Source: Saccharothrix syringae
GTDB lineage: Bacteria; Actinomycetota; Actinomycetes; Mycobacteriales; Pseudonocardiaceae
Assembly (NCBI RefSeq): GCF_009498035.1
Contig: NZ_CP034550.1
Span: 7,998,001 to 8,062,000, forward strand
DNA: 64,000 bases
Direction of reading: 5' to 3'
In this document: positions 59,139 to 64,000 of the stretch, piece by piece
How the letters are laid out: each line of letters starts with the position of its first letter
Position numbering within the stretch: position 1 is the stretch's first letter
The notes under the pieces: model-generated
The model's input: only the letters and a program-made list of their open reading frames with translations
Databases searched by the model: none
Told to the model about the DNA's origin: nothing
Translations under genes and position numbers: made by a program

Positions 59139-59221
59139 GTGTTACCCGTTCCGGTGAGAAAACTCCAGGGGTCGAGGGGGTTCGACCGCGTTCGGTCACG
59201 AGGAGTGTCAACGGGTAACAC
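59139..59221. promoter_or_regulatory. Separated 12-bp inverted sites in a divergent promoter region
   Basis: GTGTTACCCGTT (59139-59150) and its exact complement AACGGGTAACAC (59210-59221) lie 71 bases apart centre to centre, about seven helical turns. They are between the divergent propeller protein and POT transporter genes, as expected of paired sites for one regulator that loops or binds each promoter. Confidence 0.55.
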
Positions 59222-59277
59222 CGGCGGGCGAGCGTTGCCCCCTGCCGCCCGGGTACCCCCGGCGGGGAGGACGGCCT

Positions 59278-60738
59278 ATGAGCACGACCGCGGACCGAGT
59301 CAAGGGCGACAAGGGGTTCTTCGGCCACCCACAGGGCCTGGCCACCCTCTTCGGCGTGGAGATGTGGGAGCGGTTCTCGTTCTACGGGATGCAGGGCATC
59401 CTGACCATCTACCTGTACTACTCGGCGACCCAGGGCGGCCTCGGCCTGCCCGAGGCCACGGCGACGAGCATCGTCGGCGCGTACGGCGGCCTGGTGTACC
59501 TGTCCACGATCGTCGGCGCCTGGGTGGCCGACCGCCTCCTGGGCTCGGAGCGCGTGCTGTTCGGCAGCGCGGTCCTCATCATGTTCGGCCACGTCGCGCT
59601 GGCCCTGCTGCCCGGCTTCCTCGGCGTCGGCGTCGGCCTGTGCGCGGTCGCGCTGGGCAGCGGCGGGCTCAAGGCCAACGCCACCGCCCTGGTCGGCTCG
59701 ATGTACGCGGCCGACGACGAGCGCCGGGACGCCGGTTTCTCGCTGTTCTACCTGGGCGTCAACCTCGGCGCGTTCATCGGCCCGCTGCTCACCGGCCTGG
59801 CGCAGACGGAGCTGGGCTTCCACTACGGCTTCGGCCTGGCCGCGATCGGCATGGCCGCGGGCCTGACCCAGTACTGGTTCGGCCGCAGGCGCTTCCCGGC
59901 GGAGGTCAACGCGGTGCCCAACCCGCTGCCGCCCGGCAGGCGGCCGCTGGTGGCGGTCGCGGCGCTGGTGGCCGTCGCCGCCGTGGTGGCGCTGGTGCTG
60001 ACCGGCGTGGTGCGGCCGGACAACCTGTCCGACGTCACCGTCGTGGTCATCCTGGTGGCGGCGGTGGCCTACTTCGCGGTCATCCTGTCCAGCCGCGAGG
60101 TCACCGGCGTCGAGCGCAGGCGCGTGCTGGGCTTCATCCCGATGTTCCTCGCCAGCTTCGTGTTCTTCGCCCTGTTCCAGCAGCAGTTCACCGTCGTGGC
60201 GATCTACGTGGACCAGCGCCTGGACCGCAGCCTGTTCGGCTGGGAGATGCCCGTGTCGTGGGCCAACTCCATCAACCCGGTCTTCATCATCCTGCTCGCC
60301 GGCGCGTTCGCGGCGCTGTGGACCAAGCTCGGGTCGCGCCAGCCGTCCACACCGGCCAAGTTCGCCCTGGGCACCGTCTTCATGGGCGTGGCCTTCCTGC
60401 TGTTCCTGCCGGTCTCCGGCGGCACGGGCAACAGCACGCCGCTGCTCGCGCTGGTGCTGATCCTGCTGGTGTTCAGCGTCGCGGAGCTGCTGCTCTCACC
60501 GGTCGGCCTGTCGCTGTCGACCAAGCTGGCGCCCAGGGCGTTCCACACCCAGATGGTGGCGTTGAACTTCCTGTCCATCGCCCTGGGCACGGCGACCGCC
60601 GGTTCCCTGGCCGAGTACTACAGCGTGGACGACGAGGCGCCCTACTTCGCGGTCGTGGGCGGCGCGGCCGTCGCGTTCGGCGTGCTGCTGGCCCTGGTGA
60701 GCCCGTTCATCCGGAGGCTGATGAGCGGCGTGCACTGA
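59278..60738 (+). CDS. POT/PTR2-family proton-coupled oligopeptide transporter
   Basis: A 486-residue membrane protein with 12-14 helices. The diagnostic helix 1 motif ExxERFxxY is present (VEMWERFSFYGMQG), as are GGLKANATALVGSMY and FSLFYLGVNLGAFIGPLL. POT transporters import di- and tripeptides with protons. It is divergent from the secreted propeller-like protein and could take up products released outside the cell, though this is speculation. Similar transporters sometimes carry other small molecules. No downstream gene is coupled. Confidence 0.94.
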   Translation: MSTTADRVKGDKGFFGHPQGLATLFGVEMWERFSFYGMQGILTIYLYYSATQGGLGLPEATATSIVGAYGGLVYLSTIVGAWVADRLLGSERVLFGSAVLIMFGHVALALLPGFLGVGVGLCAVALGSGGLKANATALVGSMYAADDERRDAGFSLFYLGVNLGAFIGPLLTGLAQTELGFHYGFGLAAIGMAAGLTQYWFGRRRFPAEVNAVPNPLPPGRRPLVAVAALVAVAAVVALVLTGVVRPDNLSDVTVVVILVAAVAYFAVILSSREVTGVERRRVLGFIPMFLASFVFFALFQQQFTVVAIYVDQRLDRSLFGWEMPVSWANSINPVFIILLAGAFAALWTKLGSRQPSTPAKFALGTVFMGVAFLLFLPVSGGTGNSTPLLALVLILLVFSVAELLLSPVGLSLSTKLAPRAFHTQMVALNFLSIALGTATAGSLAEYYSVDDEAPYFAVVGGAAVAFGVLLALVSPFIRRLMSGVH

Positions 60739-61324
60739 GACCGCGCCGAGAGGGGGCCCGGCGACACTGAGACGGAGGACACCCCCGGCGGGTGAAACAC
60801 CGGAGGGGGTACCGCCGTTATAAGGAGTGGTCGGTGCGGTCCGTGTCCCCGGGCCTCACCTAGCGCCTTCGCGGAATACCGTTCGGCTGGAGCCGCGTCG
60901 TGCCACTCGCCGAGAGGCGACCGCCGCGCCGACCCCCGTACCCGCCCCCGGCCGCAACCTCCCCCCTCGTGCGGCCGGGGGCTGCTCACCCTCGGCCGCA
61001 CCTCCCCCCGTGCGGTCGAGGGTGCCCCACCCGCGCCGGCGGTGTTGTCCACTGTGGACTCCCCCGGCAGTGCCCGCCGCGCTGCCCGACCCGCCGGGCA
61101 CCGTGCCCGGCCCCACCACGCCCGCGCCGGCTTCCGCTGCGGGCGCAAGGATTTCCGCCGCAGGTGTGACGGCTCCCGCTGTGGGTGTGCCGGCTTCCGC
61201 CGCGAGCACCGCCGGGCACGGCGCCAACCGCACGTCGCACGGGTTCCGCCGTCCCGCCCGCCACCGGGCCGAGCAGGTCGATGCGGCAGGCGCTGCCGCC
61301 CGATCGGCCCGATACCCTCTCCCG
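60739..61324. other. Intergenic region without a recognised gene
   Basis: The 586 bases after the transporter contain a weak bulged hairpin at about 60780-60811. Possible promoter elements are a TATAAG near 60820 and GGAATACC near 60870. Around 60950-61260 the sequence is very C/G-rich, with repeats of CGCACCTCCCCC and GGCTTCCGC type. It includes the palindrome GTCCACTGTGGAC at 61047-61059. A frame is open through it but has proline/alanine low complexity only. Close to its end TACCCT (61313-61318) looks like a -10 box for the next gene. Confidence 0.5.
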
Positions 61325-62191
61325 GTGGACGCCCTGCCGCTGCACCCCTCCGCCGCGTCGCTCGTCGGGACCGGTGACGTCGTGCCGTTCGACGCCCTCG
61401 CCGGGGACGGGATCGTCGCGGCGCTGGCGGCCCGGCTGGACCTCGGCGGGGCGGTGGCGCGCGCCGACCTGGTGGCCGCGGCGTCCCTGGAGGCCGACCG
61501 GTTCGGCGACGTGGCGGTGCGGCCGGAGCACCTGGCGCTGGGGTGGGCGCGCGCGACCGGCGCGGACCTGGCCCGGGCGCGCGAGGAAGTCCACCTGCTG
61601 CTGGCCGAACGCGCGCAGGAGCAGTACGCGTCGCTGCGACCGGTCCCGCGCCCCGACGCCGCGCGGCCGCCGGTGGCGGTGCTGCTGGCCGGCGTGCCCG
61701 GCACCGGCAAGAGCACCCTGGCCGAGGGGTTGGCGTGGCGGTTGCGGGCGCCGGTGTTCTCGGTGGACTGGCAGTTGGGCGCGCTGGTCCCGTTCGGTGC
61801 GCTGCGGCTGGAGAACACGGCGCCGCTGACCGAGACGAACTTGACCGCGTCGCTGGCCCGCCAGGTGCAGCTCGGGCTGGACGTGGTGGTGGACGCGACC
61901 GGTCACCGCCGGGAGACGAGGCGGCGGTGGCGCGAGGTCGCCGAGCGGCTGGGCGGGGTGTTCGTCGGCGTGGAGTGCGTGTGCTCGGACGAGGCGGTGC
62001 AGCGCGACCGGGTCGAGGGCCGGTCGCGCGGCATCCCCGGCTGGCACGCGACGGTGCCGTGGGAGCACGTGCTGCGCATGAAGGCGCTCTGGGAGAGCTG
62101 GGACGAGCCGCACCTGGTCGTCGACTCGGCCGTGGAGTCGCCCGGGAGCGCGCTGGAGGAGGTGCTCGCGGAGATCAGCCGGCGATCTTGA
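61325..62191 (+). CDS. P-loop AAA/kinase-like ATPase
   Basis: A 288-residue protein. The first 110 residues are helical and unassigned. A P-loop follows at about residues 120-130 (LLAGVPGTGKSTLAEGLAWRL). Later elements fit a zeta-toxin or shikimate-kinase-like nucleotide kinase: VVVDATGHRRETRRRWREVA, then ECVCSDEAVQRDRVEGRSRG with an Arg-rich lid. Small-molecule or polynucleotide phosphorylation is likely; the substrate is unknown. I chose GTG 61325 because a TACCCT -10 ends seven bases before it, giving a leaderless message. The 17 terminal bases overlap the end of the facing secreted-protein gene. Confidence 0.8.
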   Translation: MDALPLHPSAASLVGTGDVVPFDALAGDGIVAALAARLDLGGAVARADLVAAASLEADRFGDVAVRPEHLALGWARATGADLARAREEVHLLLAERAQEQYASLRPVPRPDAARPPVAVLLAGVPGTGKSTLAEGLAWRLRAPVFSVDWQLGALVPFGALRLENTAPLTETNLTASLARQVQLGLDVVVDATGHRRETRRRWREVAERLGGVFVGVECVCSDEAVQRDRVEGRSRGIPGWHATVPWEHVLRMKALWESWDEPHLVVDSAVESPGSALEEVLAEISRRS

Positions 62192-62696
62192 GGTAGCGGA
62201 TCGGCGTGTAGCCGGCGGCGGTCTCGGGCGACCAGGAGCGCTCGACCACCGGGGCGCCGTCCGGGCCGGTGTGCTCGCGCACGACCGGTCTGGTCCGAGC
62301 CCCGTCCTCCCAGCGGACGAACAGCGCGACGTGGCCGGGGCTGTTGAGCGCGTCGCCCGGCATCAGCTCCTCGCGCGGGATCTCGCGGGACACCTCCGCC
62401 AGGTCGGTGGTGGCGCGCGAGTGGTCCAGGCCCCACGCCATCGAGACGTAGCCGGAGCAGTCGGTGCGGTACCTGCCGTACGAGTTCTCGTGGCAGGACT
62501 GCTGGCTGTAGGTGACCTGGTCGTCCAGCCAGGTCTGCGCCCGGTCCAGCGCCTCCTGGCGGGAGGTGGTGCGGTCCTCCGGGTAGGTGCCGCACGCCAT
62601 CAGCGACGACGGGTCGTCGGCCGGCGCGGACAGCGCGGACGGCGCGGGCAGGAGCAGCGCGGCCGCGACGGCGGCCAGGGTGGTGCGGGTGTTCAT
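62175..62696 (-). CDS. Secreted NlpC/P60-like cysteine hydrolase
   Basis: A 173-residue exported protein with a short signal peptide (TLAAVAAALLLPAPSALSA). The Cys in RTDCSGYVSMAWGLD and the His in NSPGHVALFVRW are in the order and context of NlpC/P60 peptidoglycan hydrolases; LMPGDAL is also typical. It would cut peptide bonds in cell-wall stem peptides. Two further cysteines (MACGTYP, QQSCHEN) may form a disulphide. ATG 62696 has GGAGGGGAA upstream. It lies 105 bases from the signal-peptidase-like gene on the same strand. Confidence 0.85.
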   Translation of the reverse strand: MNTRTTLAAVAAALLLPAPSALSAPADDPSSLMACGTYPEDRTTSRQEALDRAQTWLDDQVTYSQQSCHENSYGRYRTDCSGYVSMAWGLDHSRATTDLAEVSREIPREELMPGDALNSPGHVALFVRWEDGARTRPVVREHTGPDGAPVVERSWSPETAAGYTPIRYLKIAG

Positions 62697-62801
62697 CGTT
62701 CCCCTCCGGGTGGGCGGTCTTGCCACCAGGAGGGCTTTCCCGACACACGTTCGGGTTTGCCTCAAACCACCTGCACGGGTACTTGTTCGCCGCCCCCGTG
62801 A

Positions 62802-63338
62802 TCAGTTCGTGAGCGGCGGCGCGCCGACGTCCCCGAAGTCCGTCAGCGGCCAGATGCGCCGCCACACCACCCCGGCGACGTCCGCCTCGGCCACGAAGCC
62901 GTACTCGCGGGAGTCGGTGGACATGGTCGGGTTGTCGCCGAGCACGAAGAAGGTGCCGGGCGGCACCACCACGACCGCGTCCGTGCCGCCCCGGCCGTCG
63001 GGGGCGCAGCAGACGCCGGGGTCCCCGGAACCGACGGCCACCGACAGCCACTCGCCGGCGGGTGGGCGCACCCGGACTTCGGAGTTGGTGATGCGGACCT
63101 CGTCGCCGGGGACGCCGATGACCCGGCGCACCACGGTGGTGTTGGCGGGTGTGCGGAGAGTGACGACCTCGAACCGGTCCGGAGTGCCGCCCAGGGCGAG
63201 CACCCGATCACCGGACCGCAGGTTCGGGTTCATCCCGTCGCCGGACACGGGGGCCGACAGGAGGACCGCCATGAGGACTGTGACCAGCAGTAGTGATACG
63301 CCTCCGCCCAGCAACGCGGTGACGAGCCGTCCGCGCAA
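62802..63338 (-). CDS. Signal peptidase I (S26) homologue missing the catalytic Ser and Lys
   Basis: A 178-residue membrane-anchored S26 protein. One N-terminal helix (LLGGGVSLLLVTVLMAVLL) is followed by box B-like SGDGMNPNLRSGDRVL, box D-like VVRRVIGVPGDEV and box E-like VLGDNPTMSTDSREYGFV. In active enzymes box B reads SGxSMxPT and box D reads VKRVIGLPGD. Here the nucleophile Ser is Gly (GGG codon) and the general-base Lys is Arg (CGC codon). Both changes are clear in the DNA, and the rest of the fold is intact. It is probably a pseudoenzyme, or uses other residues. The start is uncertain. It could bind preproteins or a partner without cutting. Confidence 0.85.
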   Translation of the reverse strand: MRGRLVTALLGGGVSLLLVTVLMAVLLSAPVSGDGMNPNLRSGDRVLALGGTPDRFEVVTLRTPANTTVVRRVIGVPGDEVRITNSEVRVRPPAGEWLSVAVGSGDPGVCCAPDGRGGTDAVVVVPPGTFFVLGDNPTMSTDSREYGFVAEADVAGVVWRRIWPLTDFGDVGAPPLTN

Positions 63339-63419
63339 CCCGCTGCTCCTCCCACCCGGCCCCGACCGCCGCAGGGCACCCGTTGCGGGGACCCGAAGTT
63401 CACGCAGAGTAACTCACGG

Positions 63420-63843
63420 TGGGGCGGAAAGCACTAATGGGGGATGAATGGGGATGGATGGAGATGCATGGAGATGGATGGGGTGAATGGCGGCAAGCGA
63501 TGGATAACGCGGGCGGGGCGAGCCGGGGCAGGGCGCGGTGCGGTGCGGCGGAGCGGGACGCGGCGGCGCGGCGGGGTGGGGCGGGCGGCGGCGGGGTGAG
63601 AGGCGGCGGCAGCGTGGGCGGCGGCGGGGTGAGGCAGGGCGTTGCGAGGCGTGGCGTGGCAAGGCGTGGCGTGGCGTGGCGAGAGGCGGGCGGCTGCGAG
63701 GTGGGGCGCGGCAGGCGGCAGCGAGGCGCGGCGGGCGGCGGCAGTGCGGGCGGCGGAGCGAGGCGCGGCGGAGCGGCCAGGCCCGGCGGGGCTGGGCGGG
63801 GCTGGGCGGGCGGCGAGGCGGGGCGTAAGAGGGCGGGGCGGGA
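63420..63843. repeat. G-rich low-complexity region
   Basis: At 63441-63490 there are GGATGGAT/GGAGATG-type short repeats. From about 63520 to 63843 the plus strand is almost only G, C and A in runs such as GGCGGCGGCGGGG and repeated GGCGTGGCGTGGC. Several frames stay open on both strands but give only Arg/Gly or Pro/Ala low complexity, so I see no gene here. It has many G-runs able to form G-quadruplexes. Confidence 0.7.
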
Positions 63844-64000
63844 ATGGCTGGAGCGGGTAAAGGGCCTGCCGGGCAAGAGCCGGCCCTCGCGTCTGCGTCG
63901 AACCTCGCCCTCGCCCCCGCCCCCGCCCCCGCCCTCGCCCCCCAACCCCAACCCCAACCCGACAAGACAACCAGTGGTGCGGAGTCCGCGGCGCGGCGGA
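63844..64000 (+). CDS. Possible gene start running off the right edge (Ala/Pro/Gln-rich N-terminus)
   Basis: An ATG at 63844 opens a frame of at least 52 codons to the edge. It gives an Ala/Pro-rich peptide (SNLALAPAPAPALAPQPQPQ), then PDKTTSGAESAARR. The C-rich DNA repeat (CCCCAA)3 encodes the Gln-Pro run. Codons remain GC3-rich and the last 15 residues look less repetitive, so this could be the disordered start of a real protein. There is no clear ribosome site, and it could be part of the low-complexity region. Confidence 0.3.
   Translation, partial: MAGAGKGPAGQEPALASASNLALAPAPAPALAPQPQPQPDKTTSGAESAARR

Noticed and set aside
61045..61059. TTGTCCACTGTGGAC resembling a DnaA box
   Set aside because: It is a single imperfect site with no cluster of boxes, no dnaA/dnaN genes and no AT-rich segment. 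It is not an origin.
60827..61324. N-terminal extension of the P-loop protein
   Set aside because: The upstream frame is Pro/Ala/Arg low complexity. A -10 box seven bases before GTG 61325 fits the shorter protein better.
63434..63970. Several overlapping Pro/Ala/Arg-rich minus-strand frames at the right end
   Set aside because: All three frames are open at once because of composition; none has a ribosome site or domain.

Overview
The window is very GC-rich (third codon positions almost all G or C) with GTG starts, four-base GTGA stop/start overlaps and long antisense open frames. This is typical of an antibiotic-producing actinomycete. A Pseudonocardiales relative (Saccharothrix, Actinosynnema, Lentzea type) is my inference; nothing in the window proves the genus.

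Positions 1-32461 are the right-hand part of a non-ribosomal peptide gene cluster. A precursor cassette comes first: a glutamate mutase large subunit cut by the left edge, a stand-alone aaRS-fold asparagine synthetase, an FMN glutamate-synthase domain that has lost its Fe-S loop, an MFS exporter and an amidase-signature hydrolase. After a 50-bp palindrome come an MbtH-like protein and two giant synthetases of five and three modules ending in a thioesterase, which I read as an octapeptide assembly line without epimerisation domains. Modules 7 and 8 read Leu and Ser. Modules 1-6 belong to an unusual adenylation clade, and module 6 carries the Thr239/Lys278 pair of Asp/Asn-type pockets, which would suit a mutase-derived methyl-Asp or methyl-Asn. 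A SnoaL-like protein and a branched-chain aminotransferase follow, and a strong terminator closes the cluster.

Positions 32560-39979 hold a tiny membrane protein, a polytopic membrane protein, a MerR-type regulator coupled to a VIT/VWA protein, and a LacI regulator divergent from an MFS transporter, with a perfect operator between the last two.

Positions 39993-50536 are a complete selenocysteine module. It has a formate dehydrogenase whose UGA is read as Sec (SECIS hairpin with GGUCU loop just downstream), its Fe-S and NrfD membrane subunits, an inserted O-methyltransferase, and selB, selA, tRNA-Sec and selD. The enzyme and the machinery needed to translate it sit together.

Positions 50537-64000 are ordinary accessory genome: a secreted GH92 alpha-mannosidase, a small secreted Cys-rich protein, a conserved small protein, an AfsR-like SARP/NB-ARC/TPR regulator, a secreted beta-propeller-like protein divergent from a POT peptide transporter, a P-loop kinase-like protein, a secreted NlpC/P60-like protein, and a signal peptidase I homologue that lacks both catalytic residues. 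The right end is about 500 bp of G-rich low-complexity DNA leading into a possible gene start.
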